Assembly: GCA_030693335.1 (NCBI GenBank)
Contig: JAUYAU010000017.1
Location: 21,746-85,745, forward strand
From: Sulfuricurvum sp.
GTDB lineage: Bacteria; Campylobacterota; Campylobacteria; Campylobacterales; Sulfurimonadaceae
Direction: 5' to 3'
DNA length: 64,000 nt
Shown: positions 1 to 9,264 of the stretch, in pieces
Layout of the letters: each line of letters starts with the position of its first letter
Position numbering within the stretch: position 1 is the stretch's first letter
Program-made: the position numbers and the translations under genes
Notes under the pieces: generated by a model
Seen by the model: only the letters and a program-made list of their open reading frames with translations
Told to the model about the DNA's origin: nothing
Databases searched by the model: none

Positions 1-483
1 ATCATCGGTAAAAAAGGTTCTGATATTGAGAAAATCAAAGATTCTCTTAATAAATTAATCGGTAAACCGGTTGCAATCAACATCAAAGAAGAGAAAAAAG
101 CGCAAGCTTCAGCACAATTGGTTGCTGAAAACGTTGCTACTCAACTTGAAAAACGTGTGGCATTTAGACGCGCGATGAAAAAAGTAATGCAAAATGCTCA
201 GCGTGCTGGTGCAAAAGGTATTAAAATTTCAGTAGCTGGACGTTTGAACGGTGCTGAGATCGCTCGTACTGAATGGTATTTGGAGGGACGTGTTCCTTTG
301 CATACTCTTCGTGCGAAAATCGATTACGGTTTTGCGGAAGCACACACTACTTACGGTGTAATCGGAATCAAGGTTCATATTTTCAAAGGTGAAGTACTCA
401 CCAAGGGAATTCAACCAGAATCTCTAGAACAAAAAGAAGAGCGTGGCGATGACCAACAACGTCGTCCTCGCAGAAAGGCTTAA
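1..483 (+). CDS. rpsC: 30S ribosomal protein S3 (5' end outside window)
   Basis: S3 binds 16S rRNA in the small-subunit head and lines the mRNA entry channel. The frame is open from base 1, so only the C-terminal 160 residues are present. The window opens inside the KH domain ([11 protein letters not shown], the GxxG loop), followed by the S3 C-terminal domain with its [11 protein letters not shown] helix and [13 protein letters not shown] segment, then a basic tail. It leads rplP by 5 bp, in the standard S10/spc order. The internal ATG at 118 is not the start, because coding similarity continues upstream of it. Confidence 0.97.
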   Translation: MIGKKGSDIEKIKDSLNKLIGKPVAINIKEEKKAQASAQLVAENVATQLEKRVAFRRAMKKVMQNAQRAGAKGIKISVAGRLNGAEIARTEWYLEGRVPLHTLRAKIDYGFAEAHTTYGVIGIKVHIFKGEVLTKGIQPESLEQKEERGDDQQRRPRRKA

Positions 484-488
484 TAATC

Positions 489-914
489 ATGTTGATGCCT
501 AAACGAACGAAATATCGTAAAATGATGAAGGGGCGTAACCGTGGTTACGCAACTTCTGGAAACAAGTTAGAATTCGGTTCAATCGGATTCAAAGCAACGG
601 AAGCGGGACGTATTAACTCTCGTCAAATTGAAGCGGCTCGTATCTCAGCTACTCGTCACATTAAACGTACGGGTAAAATCTGGATTCGTGTTTTCCCTGC
701 TAAACCGTTAACTGCCAAACCACTTGAAGTGCGTATGGGTAAAGGTAAAGGTGCTGTGGATCAATGGGTTATGAACATTAAGCCAGGCCGTATTATTTTT
801 GAAATGGGTGGTGTTGAAGAGACACTTGCTCGCGGTGCATTAGCACTTGCTATGGCAAAACTTCCATTCAAAACAAAAATCGTTACTTTGGAGATGAGCA
901 ATGAATTATTCTGA
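489..914 (+). CDS. rplP: 50S ribosomal protein L16
   Basis: L16 sits near the A-site tRNA on 23S rRNA. The protein is 141 residues, the usual bacterial length, starts [11 protein letters not shown] and carries [12 protein letters not shown] and WIRVFP, all L16 hallmarks. The MLMP start is the form I recall from Helicobacter, so the first ATG is kept although a second lies 6 bp downstream. Its last 14 bp overlap rpmC, which indicates translational coupling. Confidence 0.97.
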   Translation: MLMPKRTKYRKMMKGRNRGYATSGNKLEFGSIGFKATEAGRINSRQIEAARISATRHIKRTGKIWIRVFPAKPLTAKPLEVRMGKGKGAVDQWVMNIKPGRIIFEMGGVEETLARGALALAMAKLPFKTKIVTLEMSNELF

Positions 915-1086
915 TTTAAACGGAAAAACAGCTGCTGAACTACAAGGTATGCTCAAAGAGAAAAAAATTGAGATTTTTACTTTGAAAATTAAGCAAAAAA
1001 TGATGCAATTGACTAACACAGGCGAACTCCGTACTGCGAAAAAAGACATTGCACGTATCAGCACCGCACTTAGTGCAGTGAAGTAA
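901..1086 (+). CDS. rpmC: 50S ribosomal protein L29
   Basis: L29 is a small helical hairpin at the peptide exit tunnel and part of the docking site for SRP and trigger factor. At 61 residues it has normal length. It shows the family's two-helix pattern ([19 protein letters not shown], then [14 protein letters not shown]). The start lies inside rplP, preceded by GGAG within that gene. Confidence 0.95.
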   Translation: MNYSDLNGKTAAELQGMLKEKKIEIFTLKIKQKMMQLTNTGELRTAKKDIARISTALSAVK

Positions 1087-1096
1087 GGGCACAGAT

Positions 1097-1348
1097 ATGA
1101 CACATAAACGTGAAATTCAAGGTATCGTTGTATCAATCGCGGGCAGTAAAACAGCAACTATGGTTGTTGAGCGCCGCGTAATGCACCCACGTTATCACAA
1201 AACAGTAAAACGTTTTAAAAAGTACATGATTCATGACGAAACTAGCCAGCTTAAAGTTGGTGATGAAGTTATCGCAATTGAGTGCCGTCCGATTTCTAAA
1301 AGCAAATCGTTCCGTCTTAAAACTCTTGTAAAAGGGGCAATAGCATGA
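1097..1348 (+). CDS. rpsQ: 30S ribosomal protein S17
   Basis: S17 is a primary 16S rRNA-binding protein with an OB fold. The 83-residue product contains [19 protein letters not shown] and the [11 protein letters not shown] segment typical of S17. It follows rpmC by 10 bp and overlaps rplN by 4 bp (ATGA). Confidence 0.96.
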   Translation: MTHKREIQGIVVSIAGSKTATMVVERRVMHPRYHKTVKRFKKYMIHDETSQLKVGDEVIAIECRPISKSKSFRLKTLVKGAIA

Positions 1349-1713
1349 TACAAAGTTTTACTCGTCTAGCTGTTGCAGATAATACTGGCGCAAAAGAGAT
1401 CATGTGTATTAAAGTTCTTGGCGGTTCAAAGCGTCGTTATGCAACAGTAGGGGATGTTATCATCGCTTCTGTTAAAAAAGCGACTCCAACCGGTAAAGTA
1501 AAAAAAGGTCAAGTAGTAACAGCAGTTGTTGTTCGTACGAAAAAAGAGATTCACCGTGAAAACGGTTCTTTGATCCGTTTCGACGAAAATGCAGCAGTTA
1601 TCCTTGATAAAAAACGTGAGCCAATTGGAACACGTATTTTCGGACCAATCGGACGTGAAGTTCGTTATTCTGGTTTCATGAAAATCGTATCCCTTGCTCC
1701 AGAGGTTGTATGA
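1345..1713 (+). CDS. rplN: 50S ribosomal protein L14
   Basis: L14 binds 23S rRNA and makes an intersubunit bridge. The protein is 122 residues and begins [20 protein letters not shown], the characteristic L14 N-terminus. [29 protein letters not shown] is also present in parts. The start overlaps rpsQ and the end overlaps rplX, so the three genes are probably co-translated. Confidence 0.97.
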   Translation: MIQSFTRLAVADNTGAKEIMCIKVLGGSKRRYATVGDVIIASVKKATPTGKVKKGQVVTAVVVRTKKEIHRENGSLIRFDENAAVILDKKREPIGTRIFGPIGREVRYSGFMKIVSLAPEVV

Positions 1714-1943
1714 TGGCAAAATTTAATTTCAAAAAAGGCGACATCGTTGAAGTGATCGCCGGTGACGATAAAGGGACTAAAGCAGAATTGCTTCAAGTTA
1801 TGCCTAAGAAAAACAAAGTAATCGTTAAGGGTGTTCGTGTTGCGAAAAAAGCGATCAAACCTAGCGAGCAAAATCCACAAGGCGGATTTTTGAACAAAGA
1901 GATGCCAGTTCATGCATCAAATGTCCGTAAAGTGGAGGCGTAA
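1713..1943 (+). CDS. rplX: 50S ribosomal protein L24
   Basis: L24 initiates 50S assembly and lies at the tunnel exit. The 76-residue product has a KOW motif near the N-terminus ([18 protein letters not shown]) and the [14 protein letters not shown] strand. Two ATGs stand in tandem at 1710 and 1713. The second is preferred because AGAGG at 1701-1705 then has a 7-nt spacing and the protein starts [10 protein letters not shown]. Confidence 0.94.
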   Translation: MAKFNFKKGDIVEVIAGDDKGTKAELLQVMPKKNKVIVKGVRVAKKAIKPSEQNPQGGFLNKEMPVHASNVRKVEA

Positions 1944-1945
1944 TC

Positions 1946-2491
1946 ATGGCACGTTTAAAAGATAAATATCTTGCACTTAAGCCAGAGCTTCAAACCGCTC
2001 TTGGTATTGCAAATGTTATGCAGCTTCCAAAACTTGAAAAAGTGATTATTTCAGTAGGTTGTGGTTTCGCAATGAAAGACAACAAATTGATCCAAAACAT
2101 CCAAGACACGATCAGCAGTATTGCTGGACAACGTGCAGCAGTTGTTGTTGCGCGTAAGTCTGTTGCAGGATTTAAAGTACGTGAGGGTATGCCGGTTGGT
2201 GTCAAAGTAACACTACGTGGTGCTCAAATGTACGATTTTATGGATAAATTGATCTCTGTATCTCTTCCTCGTATGAAAGACTTCCGTGGTATTCCACGTA
2301 ACGGTTTCGACGGTCGCGGAAACTACAACTTCGGTCTTACCGAGCAGTTGATTTTCCCTGAAGTTGATTACGATTCAATTATGCAAATTCACGGGATGAA
2401 CATCACTGTGGTAACATCTGCAACCGCTGACAAAGATGCGTATAAGCTTCTTGAGATGCTTGGTATGCCGTTTGCAAAAGGAAGAGAATAA
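1946..2491 (+). CDS. rplE: 50S ribosomal protein L5
   Basis: L5 binds 5S rRNA and the P-site tRNA in the central protuberance. The 181-residue length matches the family. Conserved segments are [30 protein letters not shown] and [12 protein letters not shown]. It follows rplX by 2 bp, and its last base is shared with the ATG of the S14 gene. Confidence 0.97.
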   Translation: MARLKDKYLALKPELQTALGIANVMQLPKLEKVIISVGCGFAMKDNKLIQNIQDTISSIAGQRAAVVVARKSVAGFKVREGMPVGVKVTLRGAQMYDFMDKLISVSLPRMKDFRGIPRNGFDGRGNYNFGLTEQLIFPEVDYDSIMQIHGMNITVVTSATADKDAYKLLEMLGMPFAKGRE

Positions 2492-2676
2492 TGGCTAAGA
2501 AGTCAATGATCGCAAAAGCGGCTCGCACACCAAAGTTTGCAGTCCGCGCGTATACTCGATGTCAGATCTGTGGTCGTCCACACTCTGTTATCAGTGATTT
2601 TGGTATTTGTCGCATATGCTTTCGTAAGATGGCAAATGAAGGGTTACTCCCAGGCGTTAGAAAGTCAAGCTGGTAA
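2491..2676 (+). CDS. rpsZ: 30S ribosomal protein S14, zinc-binding short form
   Basis: S14 joins the head of the small subunit late in assembly. This is the 61-residue C+ form, with CxxC pairs at residues 24/27 and 40/43 that make a zinc ribbon. The zinc-free form is about 100 residues. The start overlaps the rplE stop (TAATG). A 40-bp gap to rpsH follows. Confidence 0.96.
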   Translation: MAKKSMIAKAARTPKFAVRAYTRCQICGRPHSVISDFGICRICFRKMANEGLLPGVRKSSW

Positions 2677-2716
2677 GTCCAGCTCGATACTCCTAATAGT
2701 TAGATAAGGAAAATAA

Positions 2717-3109
2717 ATGATTAATGATTTAATCTCGGATTCGTTGACTCGTATTCGAAACGCGGCAATGCGTCGTTTGGATTCAACAACTTTGATGCAT
2801 TCAAAAGTTGTTGAAGCAGTTGTTGGTATTTTGGCTGACAAAGGTTACATTGAGAGCTATAACGTAGTTGAAAACGGCGTTAAAAAAAGCATCAATGTTG
2901 TATTAAAATACGACAATGGTCGTACAGTTATTAACGAAGTAAAGCGTGTTTCTAAACCGGGACGTCGTGTTTACAAAGGTAAAGATGAACTGAAGCGTTT
3001 CAAAAACGGTTACGGTACTATTATTGTTAGTAGCTCAAGAGGGGTTCTTCCTAACGACAAAGCTTTCGAGCTTGGCGTTGGCGGAGAAGTCCTTTGTACG
3101 ATTTGGTAA
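2717..3109 (+). CDS. rpsH: 30S ribosomal protein S8
   Basis: S8 binds the central domain of 16S rRNA and, in E. coli, represses the spc operon translationally. The 130-residue protein has the N-terminal [18 protein letters not shown] and the C-terminal signature [20 protein letters not shown]. It is preceded by AAGGAAA. The 40-bp gap in front is the longest in this part of the cluster. Confidence 0.96.
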   Translation: MINDLISDSLTRIRNAAMRRLDSTTLMHSKVVEAVVGILADKGYIESYNVVENGVKKSINVVLKYDNGRTVINEVKRVSKPGRRVYKGKDELKRFKNGYGTIIVSSSRGVLPNDKAFELGVGGEVLCTIW

Positions 3110-3118
3110 GGGGATAAG

Positions 3119-3655
3119 ATGTCACGTATTGGAAAACTTCCTATTTCTATCCCGGCTGATGTTAAAGTATCTATTGATGGTGCTGTTATTAGCTTTGCAA
3201 AAGGCGCAGTAACACATACTCTTGATACAAAAGAGAATTGTAATTTTACATTTGAAGATAACGTTTTGACGTTCGCAACTAAATCTGACGCTCGTGCTGA
3301 TCGCGCATTCTGGGGTACTTACCGTGCTTTGGCTGCAAACATCATCACAGGTTTGACTGCTGGTTACGAGAAAAAACTCGAAATCAATGGTGTTGGTTAC
3401 CGTGCTGCTGTTGAAGGCGCTATTTTGAAACTGCAATTGGGTTTCAGCCATGATATTCTTTTTGATATCCCAGCTGGTCTTACCATCGCAGTAGAGAAAA
3501 ACGTTATCAGCATCAAAGGTTCTGATAAGCAACAAGTTGGACAAATCGCAGCGGTTATTCGTTCATTCCGTCCACCAGAGCCGTATAAAGGCAAAGGTGT
3601 TAAATATTCTGATGAGACTATCCTGCGTAAAGCCGGTAAGACATCTAAGAAATAA
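3119..3655 (+). CDS. rplF: 50S ribosomal protein L6
   Basis: L6 binds 23S rRNA near the GTPase centre. The protein is 178 residues with the duplicated L6 fold: the N-terminal [15 protein letters not shown] and the C-terminal signature around [21 protein letters not shown] lies just upstream of the ATG. It stands 9 bp after rpsH. Confidence 0.97.
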   Translation: MSRIGKLPISIPADVKVSIDGAVISFAKGAVTHTLDTKENCNFTFEDNVLTFATKSDARADRAFWGTYRALAANIITGLTAGYEKKLEINGVGYRAAVEGAILKLQLGFSHDILFDIPAGLTIAVEKNVISIKGSDKQQVGQIAAVIRSFRPPEPYKGKGVKYSDETILRKAGKTSKK

Positions 3656-3666
3656 GGGGCGATGAA

Positions 3667-4023
3667 ATGACAGCTAAAACACTCAAAAATAAATCGGCTA
3701 AGCGCTTACAGCGTAAACGTCGTATTCGCTCTAAAATCTCAGGATGCGCGACTTTGCCACGTATCTCAGTATTTCGCTCAAACCGCTACATCAGCGCTCA
3801 AGCGATTAATGACGAAGCAGGGGTAACTCTTGCTGCGGTACACTCAAAAACTTTGGGTCTCAAAGCAAATATTGAAGATGCTGCAAAAGCAGGCGCTGTA
3901 TTTGCTAAAACCCTAAAAGATGCCGGAATCAATGAAGTTACGTTTGACCGTAACGGATTTGTCTATCACGGTGTTGTAAAATCATTTGCCGAAGCACTTC
4001 GCGCCAATGAAATCAAGTTTTAG
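3667..4023 (+). CDS. rplR: 50S ribosomal protein L18
   Basis: L18 carries 5S rRNA into the large subunit with L5. The protein is 118 residues, with a basic N-terminal tail (KRLQRKRRIRSKISG), then PRISVFRSNRYISAQAI and a C-terminal FDRNGFVYHGVVKSFAEALR, which is the L18 signature. Confidence 0.96.
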   Translation: MTAKTLKNKSAKRLQRKRRIRSKISGCATLPRISVFRSNRYISAQAINDEAGVTLAAVHSKTLGLKANIEDAAKAGAVFAKTLKDAGINEVTFDRNGFVYHGVVKSFAEALRANEIKF

Positions 4024-4033
4024 GGGCTGGTGA

Positions 4034-4477
4034 ATGAATCCGATTAATAGAGAAGAATTTTCAGAAGCGATCGTAAACATCGGTCGTGTAACAAAAGTTG
4101 TAAAAGGTGGACGTCGTTTCCGTTTTACTGCTCTTGTAGTTGTAGGTAACAAAAAAGGTACCGTCGGCTATGGAGTAGGTAAAGCGAAAGAAGTTCCCGA
4201 TGCTATTCGTAAAGCAGTAGATGAAGCGTTCAAGAATCTTACAGAAGTTAAGATCAAGGGCACTACTATCGCTCACGATATTGAAGTAAAATACAATGCA
4301 AGTCGTATTTTGCTTAAACCAGCATCTGAAGGTACGGGAGTTATCGCCGGTGGCGCTACTCGTCCGGTACTTGAGCTTGCTGGAATCCAAGATATTCTTA
4401 CGAAATCTTTGGGTTCAAACAATCCAAACACCGTGGTTCGCGCAACAATCGATGCGCTTTCACGTATCAAAGGATAA
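4034..4477 (+). CDS. rpsE: 30S ribosomal protein S5
   Basis: S5 helps form the decoding site and mRNA entry. The 147-residue protein carries the double-stranded-RNA-binding S5 N-domain ([20 protein letters not shown]) and the C-domain [25 protein letters not shown] in parts. It is followed after 3 bp by rplO. No rpmD (L30) lies between them, which I recall as usual in Campylobacterota. Confidence 0.97.
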   Translation: MNPINREEFSEAIVNIGRVTKVVKGGRRFRFTALVVVGNKKGTVGYGVGKAKEVPDAIRKAVDEAFKNLTEVKIKGTTIAHDIEVKYNASRILLKPASEGTGVIAGGATRPVLELAGIQDILTKSLGSNNPNTVVRATIDALSRIKG

Positions 4478-4480
4478 GGT

Positions 4481-4879
4481 ATGTCTCTCGAAAATTTAAC
4501 CCCAGCCGAAGGTTCTACAAAGAACCGTAAGCGTATTGGACGCGGTCACGCAAGTGGTACGGGTAAAACTGCTGGTAAAGGTCACAAAGGTCAGAAAGCT
4601 CGCGGAGGTTACAATGAAAAGCGTAACTTCGAGGGCGGACAGCAACCTCTTGCTCGCCGTTTACCAAAAATCGGGTTTACATCACGTGTGATTAAGCCTA
4701 CCGTTATTAATGTTGAAAAAGCGAAAGAAGTAGCAGCGCTTACTGAAATCACAATGGAAACAATTCGTAGCGTACACCGTTTGAAGAAATCGGTTGTAAA
4801 AGTTAAACTCGTTGGCGCAAGCGCTAAAGATTTAGCTAGCAAAATCAAAGACGAAAACGTTACAACAACTGGTAACTAA
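4481..4879 (+). CDS. rplO: 50S ribosomal protein L15
   Basis: L15 is an assembly protein that reaches deep into the 50S core. The 132-residue product begins [20 protein letters not shown] and has the glycine- and lysine-rich extended tail [20 protein letters not shown] typical of L15. Its stop is directly followed by the GTG of secY. Confidence 0.96.
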   Translation: MSLENLTPAEGSTKNRKRIGRGHASGTGKTAGKGHKGQKARGGYNEKRNFEGGQQPLARRLPKIGFTSRVIKPTVINVEKAKEVAALTEITMETIRSVHRLKKSVVKVKLVGASAKDLASKIKDENVTTTGN

Positions 4880-6142
4880 GTGAACCAACAGCTTGTAAAC
4901 AAGATCTTAATAACGATCGGTTTTCTCTTTGTGTTCCGACTATTGGCATACGTGCCAGTACCGGGTGTTGACACTGCTGTAATTGCTGCTTTTTTTGATA
5001 CCCACAAAGCAGATGCGCTAGGTCTATTTAATATGTTCAGCGGAAATGCCGTAGAACGTCTCTCAATTATCTCCCTTGGCATTATGCCTTACATCACTGC
5101 ATCAATCATTATGGAACTTTTAGCAGCAACCTTTCCAACTTTAGCGCAAATGAAAAAAGAGCGTGATGGTATGGTCAAGTACATGCAAATTATTCGCTAT
5201 GCGACTATTGCGATCACAATTGTTCAGGCAATTGGTGTAAGTGTTGGCTTAGAAAACATGACCGGCAAAGATGGCAGCAGTGCAATCTTGGTTGATCATA
5301 CAACCTTTATGATATTGGCAACGGTATCGATGTTGGCTGGTACGATGTTGATTATGTGGATTGGTGAGCAAATCACTCAAAGCGGTATTGGTAACGGTGT
5401 CTCTTTGATTATTTTTGCAGGTATTGTTTCGGCAATTCCAAGCGCCATTTCACAAGCCATAACTATGGTGAATACCGGCTCAATGAGTTTTATCTCTATA
5501 ATCGCTATACTTGCTTTGGTAGCTGTGACGATTTTGGTCATTATTTATGTAGAATTGGGTGAACGTCGTATCCCAGTTACCTATGCTAAAAAAACCATGT
5601 TGCAAAACCAGAATAAGCGCGTTATGAACTACATTCCGGTAAAAGTTAATCTTTCAGGGGTTATCCCGGTTATTTTTGCATCGGCTATTTTGATGTTTCC
5701 GGTTACGGTTCTATCTAGCAGTACGAATCCGGCGGTTCAGTCTATTGCAGATTTCTTGAATCCGAGTCACTATTTCTTTAACTTTTTACAATTTTTGTTT
5801 GTGGTCTTTTTCGCTTATTTTTACGCGTCAATTGTTTTTAATGCGAAAGATATTGCCGATAACCTCAAACGTCAAGGTGGATTTATCCCTGGCGTACGTC
5901 CGGGTGAATCTACCAAAGAGTTTTTGAATGAAACGGCTAGCCGCTTGACATTCAGTGGTGCAATTTATTTGGGGCTTGTTGCGACATTGCCATGGGTCAT
6001 TGTTAAAGCGATGGGTGTTCCTTTTTTCTTTGGAGGAACAGCAGTTCTAATCGTGGTACAAGTGGCATTGGACACAATGCGACGTATTGAAGCACAAGTG
6101 TACATGAGCAAATATCAAACCCTTAGTGCGGTCGGTCTCTAA
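4880..6142 (+). CDS. secY: Protein translocase channel subunit SecY
   Basis: SecY is the inner-membrane pore for Sec export and membrane insertion. The 420-residue protein has ten predicted membrane spans. Family motifs visible are the plug-region LGIMPYITASIIMELL, ELGERRIPVTYAK and the cytoplasmic GGFIPGVRPGESTKEFL. The GTG start abuts the rplO stop, and no other in-frame start gives a better N-terminus. Its place in the spc operon is the standard one. Confidence 0.97.
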   Translation: MNQQLVNKILITIGFLFVFRLLAYVPVPGVDTAVIAAFFDTHKADALGLFNMFSGNAVERLSIISLGIMPYITASIIMELLAATFPTLAQMKKERDGMVKYMQIIRYATIAITIVQAIGVSVGLENMTGKDGSSAILVDHTTFMILATVSMLAGTMLIMWIGEQITQSGIGNGVSLIIFAGIVSAIPSAISQAITMVNTGSMSFISIIAILALVAVTILVIIYVELGERRIPVTYAKKTMLQNQNKRVMNYIPVKVNLSGVIPVIFASAILMFPVTVLSSSTNPAVQSIADFLNPSHYFFNFLQFLFVVFFAYFYASIVFNAKDIADNLKRQGGFIPGVRPGESTKEFLNETASRLTFSGAIYLGLVATLPWVIVKAMGVPFFFGGTAVLIVVQVALDTMRRIEAQVYMSKYQTLSAVGL

Positions 6143-6143
6143 A

Positions 6144-6902
6144 ATGGCGATTGCGCTTCGCAAACCTGAGGAAATAGTAAAACTACGTACTGCTAACAAA
6201 ATAGTTGGCGGTACGTTAGAGCTATTGGCTCAGAATGCTAAGGCTGGTATTTCTTTAAAAGAATTGGACGCTATGGGTGAGGATTATATCCGTTCACAGG
6301 GTGCACGACCTTCTTTTAAAGGGCTCTACGGGTTTCCAAATGCCGTCTGTACTTCTCTTAATGATGTTATTATTCACGGTATCCCTTCTGATTATATTTT
6401 ACAAGAAGGGGATGTTATCGGATTTGATGTCGGGACGGAAAAAGAGGGTTATTTTGGAGACGCAGCGATATCGGTAGGAATTGGAAAAATTTCTGCTGTT
6501 GACGAAGCCCTCATTGCCTGTGCGAAAGATACTCTTTATCATGCCATAGAGATCATACGTGATGGAATGCATTTTAAAGAACTTTCACATGCAATGGAAA
6601 AATTTATTCTTTCTCGCGGTTTTGTGCCGTTGAGAAATTTTTGTGGCCATGGCATTGGAAAAAAGCCGCATGAAGAACCAGAAATTCCTAATTATTTGGA
6701 TGCGCCTAATCCTAAAGCGGGTCCAAAGATTAAGAATGGAATGGTTTTTTGTCTGGAACCGATGATTTGTCAAAAAGAAGGCGCTTCCAAAATCTTAGCA
6801 AATGGCTGGGATGTGGTAAGTACAGATGGGCTTAGAGGCTCTCATTACGAGCATACGGTTGCGATAATCAACGGTAGAGCTGAAATTTTATCCATTTCAT
6901 AA
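6144..6902 (+). CDS. map: Methionine aminopeptidase, type I
   Basis: MAP removes the initiator methionine from new proteins with a dinuclear metal centre. The product is 252 residues. The metal ligands are visible as the Asp in [17 protein letters not shown] (two aspartates), the His in [15 protein letters not shown], the Glu in FCLEPM and the Glu in HYEHTVAI. An upstream GTG at 6126 lies inside secY and is disfavoured. The ATG 1 bp after the secY stop gives the usual start [11 protein letters not shown]. Confidence 0.96.
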   Translation: MAIALRKPEEIVKLRTANKIVGGTLELLAQNAKAGISLKELDAMGEDYIRSQGARPSFKGLYGFPNAVCTSLNDVIIHGIPSDYILQEGDVIGFDVGTEKEGYFGDAAISVGIGKISAVDEALIACAKDTLYHAIEIIRDGMHFKELSHAMEKFILSRGFVPLRNFCGHGIGKKPHEEPEIPNYLDAPNPKAGPKIKNGMVFCLEPMICQKEGASKILANGWDVVSTDGLRGSHYEHTVAIINGRAEILSIS

Positions 6903-6913
6903 AGGAAATTTTT

Positions 6914-7132
6914 ATGGCAAAAGATGATGTCATCGAAGTAGACGGAAAGATTGTTGAGGCTCTACCAAACGCAACTTTTCGTGTTGAGTTGCCAAATGGA
7001 CACGTTATTTTGTGTCACATAGCTGGAAAAATGCGTATGCATTATATTAAGATTTTACCGGGTGATACAGTAAAAATTGAACTTACCCCATACAGTCTTG
7101 ATAAAGGGCGAATAACCTATCGTTATAAATAA
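6914..7132 (+). CDS. infA: Translation initiation factor IF-1
   Basis: IF-1 occupies the A site during initiation. The 72-residue OB-fold protein begins [20 protein letters not shown] and ends GRITYRYK, which is diagnostic. AAAGGAAA gives a good ribosome-binding site. It ends the ribosomal cluster here: rpmJ, rpsM, rpsK, rpsD, rpoA and rplQ do not follow. Confidence 0.97.
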   Translation: MAKDDVIEVDGKIVEALPNATFRVELPNGHVILCHIAGKMRMHYIKILPGDTVKIELTPYSLDKGRITYRYK

Positions 7133-7148
7133 TCCCTTTGGGGTTATT
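7128..7148 (+). terminator. Hairpin at the end of infA, probable terminator
   Basis: A 9-bp stem (AATAATCCC with GGGGTTATT, one G-T pair) with a TTT loop overlaps the infA stop codon. A run of seven T residues starts about 13 nt after the stem, further away than in a classic intrinsic terminator. Its position at the end of a highly expressed operon supports a terminator role. Confidence 0.55.
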
Positions 7149-7187
7149 GCCATATAAACTTTTTTTGATACGTTACGGAGATAATGA

Positions 7188-7811
7188 ATGAAAAAAAGCT
7201 TATTTTGTACAATCTTATTGAGCATACAATTATTTGCTGCGGGCAATGCAGAGGTATTTTGGAATACCTATACAGCAGCACTACGCGGCGATAAAGAAGC
7301 GCAGTTTCAAACTGGAGTTATGTTTGAACGTGGGATTGGAACGGATGTCAATCAGTCTCAAGCCGCTAAATGGTATGAGAAAGCGGCTATACAAGGGCAT
7401 ATAGATGCGCAATACAACATGGGGCTTATGTACGCAAGTGGCCGTGGGGTTGAAAAAAATGAGCAGTTTGCGATGATGTGGCTGGCCTCGTCTGCCAAGC
7501 AGGGGGACAAGGAATCTAGAACGTTGCTTTTGAAGCTGATAGACGGAAAGTTAGAATCAAACAATGATTCTGAAAATGATGAGAGTTTGAAGACGATGAA
7601 ACCGATTCGATTTGAAACAAAAAATGAGGCATTGGTGTGTAACAGAGCTGGAGAAACGGGCGAATGTCATACACTAAAAGAGAAAAAAACATTTACGAGT
7701 AAGTCAAAGCAGGGAAGCTATTATAAAATAAGCGGGGTTGTCATAGGGCATAAATGGCAAGACTATGAAGGCGATGGATTTATCGAGATGTCGATGGTAG
7801 AATTGAAATAA
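7188..7811 (+). CDS. Secreted Sel1-repeat protein with C-terminal SH3-like segment
   Basis: The function is unknown. The first 19 residues form a signal peptide (MKKSLFCTILLSIQLFAAG). Two Sel1-like repeats follow at about residues 38-108 (AQFQTGVMFERGIGTDV..., AQYNMGLMYASGRGVEK...). A linker rich in Asn, Ser and Glu leads to a beta-rich C-terminal stretch (YYKISGVVIGHKWQDYEG) that resembles a bacterial SH3 domain. Sel1 proteins usually act as periplasmic protein-binding scaffolds. A clear GGAG precedes the ATG. The gene stands alone between infA and the convergent ppnP. Confidence 0.75.
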   Translation: MKKSLFCTILLSIQLFAAGNAEVFWNTYTAALRGDKEAQFQTGVMFERGIGTDVNQSQAAKWYEKAAIQGHIDAQYNMGLMYASGRGVEKNEQFAMMWLASSAKQGDKESRTLLLKLIDGKLESNNDSENDESLKTMKPIRFETKNEALVCNRAGETGECHTLKEKKTFTSKSKQGSYYKISGVVIGHKWQDYEGDGFIEMSMVELK

Positions 7812-7835
7812 TGGGGAATATCCCCCAAAGGTAAC

Positions 7836-8150
7836 TTATTTAATATAGCTGCAGCAATAATCAGTGATTGTTTTGACTTTAAGATTAAATGAGCTGTTTG
7901 CCGGAACATCAAAACTTTCAGGTCCAGTGATCGTAATCCACGTATCAGATCCTGGAAGCTGCACTTCCAAATCTCCGATCATAATTTCCATATTTTCTTT
8001 ATCCGCAGTGCCAAACGTATATTCTCCAGGAAGCATGATGCCTAATGTTTTGTGACTGCCATCTTCAAATCTAACAGTACGGCTGGTAACTTTTCCATCA
8101 AAATAAACACTGGCTTTCTTATCGACAGTGACATTGGTAAATTGTGACAT
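7836..8150 (-). CDS. ppnP: Pyrimidine/purine nucleoside phosphorylase PpnP
   Basis: PpnP (formerly YaiE, DUF1255) is a small cupin enzyme that splits several nucleosides with phosphate into base and ribose 1-phosphate. The 104-residue protein matches the family in [20 protein letters not shown], the LPGSDTW loop and [13 protein letters not shown]. It is slightly longer than E. coli PpnP at the N-terminus. It is the last gene of a leftward run after cvfB and an unknown gene, which suggests nucleotide salvage in that unit. Confidence 0.85.
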   Translation of the reverse strand: MSQFTNVTVDKKASVYFDGKVTSRTVRFEDGSHKTLGIMLPGEYTFGTADKENMEIMIGDLEVQLPGSDTWITITGPESFDVPANSSFNLKVKTITDYCCSYIK

Positions 8151-8177
8151 AACTATAATCTCCTAATTTTAAGTGCG

Positions 8178-8396
8178 TTATTGTAACGGGTTAAGCTGTT
8201 GCTTGACTTTTTTAGGCAAATGGGCAAATGGAAATGCGGTATCGGTTCGAACTTCGCCATTTTCAGTAATGGTCACTTCAAGGGCATTGGTATCACGGTT
8301 ATAACTAACAAGATTGATGAGCTTATCACCCTCTATGTAGCTAATGCGGCGTGCGACTAGATGGGTAAATGCGGTATGTTTTGGTCTAAATCCCAT
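8178..8396 (-). CDS. Conserved-looking small protein of unknown function
   Basis: This 72-residue protein is not recognised. It is mildly basic, has no signal peptide, membrane span or cysteine, and reads like a compact alpha/beta domain (RRISYIEGDKLINLVSYNRD, then LEVTITENGEVRTD). The start overlaps the 3' end of cvfB by 11 bp and ppnP follows after 27 bp, so it is very likely translated as part of that operon. The overlap is the best evidence that it is a real gene. Confidence 0.6.
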   Translation of the reverse strand: MGFRPKHTAFTHLVARRISYIEGDKLINLVSYNRDTNALEVTITENGEVRTDTAFPFAHLPKKVKQQLNPLQ

Positions 8397-9225
8397 AGAT
8401 TCCGTTCTCCTTGATGGTTATTTTTTTATTGTCTACTAATTCGGTGAGCGCACTTTTAAAATTCTTTTTACTCAGAGCGAATGTTTTTTGGATAAGTTCC
8501 GCATCACTTTTATAATTATACGGGAGCATTCCACCGTTTTGTAGGAGCATATCGTGAATTTTTGCAGCTGCATTACCGGCCTTGGCTTTACCGATCATCT
8601 GCAGTGAGAGATCAAGCTTTCCGTCTTCACGGCGCTGTTTTACAAAACCGTTTTTGACATCCCCTACACGAAGGGTCTCAAAGATTTCATTGCTATAAAG
8701 CATACCCTCATAACTATTATCCACGATGGCTTTAAAGCCCAACGGCGTTTTAGCGATAATTATAAACGTTACGGGAGTATTTGGATAAAAAGTTTTAGGT
8801 GCGTCGATCAGGGCACTGCTTACTTTTTCAGTTCCCACTAGACGATTGGTGCGTTCATCCAAAACGATACGTATAATGCGTTTTTCGCCGACGCTAAACG
8901 GACGTTTTTGAAGTGCTTTAGGGATAAAAAGGTCTTTTGGTAACCCCCAATTTACAAATGCACCGATAGAGCTAGTATCAACTACTTCTAAAAAGGCGAT
9001 TTCATTTAGCATTGCTTTTGGTTTTGCAGTTGTCGCAACAGGACGATCTTCGCTGTCGGTGTAAACAAATACCTCGAGCGTATCGCCTATGTGCATAGCA
9101 TCTGTAACGTATTGGTTAGGTAGAAGGATATCGCTATCATCCATGGTTTTTAAAAAAAGTCCCGGAGTCGTATCGCGATCGATAATGAGGAGATTGATCT
9201 CCCCGATTTTTAGTGTTTCATTCAT
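8386..9225 (-). CDS. cvfB: CvfB/YitL-like S1-domain RNA-binding protein
   Basis: CvfB proteins carry S1-type RNA-binding domains and a winged helix, and affect virulence gene expression in Gram-positive bacteria. This 279-residue protein has successive S1-like beta-barrels (IGAFVNWGLPKDLFIP at about 85; GFKAIVDNSYEGMLYSNEIFE at about 158). It ends with a winged helix (IQKTFALSKKNFKSALTELV, then ITIKENGIYGI) that fits the family closely. No Shine-Dalgarno precedes its ATG, and a -10 box lies 7 nt upstream, so a leaderless mRNA is possible. Confidence 0.85.
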   Translation of the reverse strand: MNETLKIGEINLLIIDRDTTPGLFLKTMDDSDILLPNQYVTDAMHIGDTLEVFVYTDSEDRPVATTAKPKAMLNEIAFLEVVDTSSIGAFVNWGLPKDLFIPKALQKRPFSVGEKRIIRIVLDERTNRLVGTEKVSSALIDAPKTFYPNTPVTFIIIAKTPLGFKAIVDNSYEGMLYSNEIFETLRVGDVKNGFVKQRREDGKLDLSLQMIGKAKAGNAAAKIHDMLLQNGGMLPYNYKSDAELIQKTFALSKKNFKSALTELVDNKKITIKENGIYGI

Positions 9226-9228
9226 GGG

Positions 9229-9238
9229 TATAATTATA
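9229..9238. promoter_or_regulatory. Symmetrical -10 box shared by two divergent genes
   Basis: TATAATTATA is a perfect 10-bp palindrome that contains TATAAT on both strands. On the plus strand it lies 30 nt before the SDR ATG, leaving room for a leader and the CGGAGGA ribosome-binding site. On the minus strand it lies 7 nt before the cvfB ATG, so transcription would start at about the start codon. The intergenic region is only 39 bp. Confidence 0.55.
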
Positions 9239-9264
9239 GCTTAGATTCACTTATCGGAGGAATA

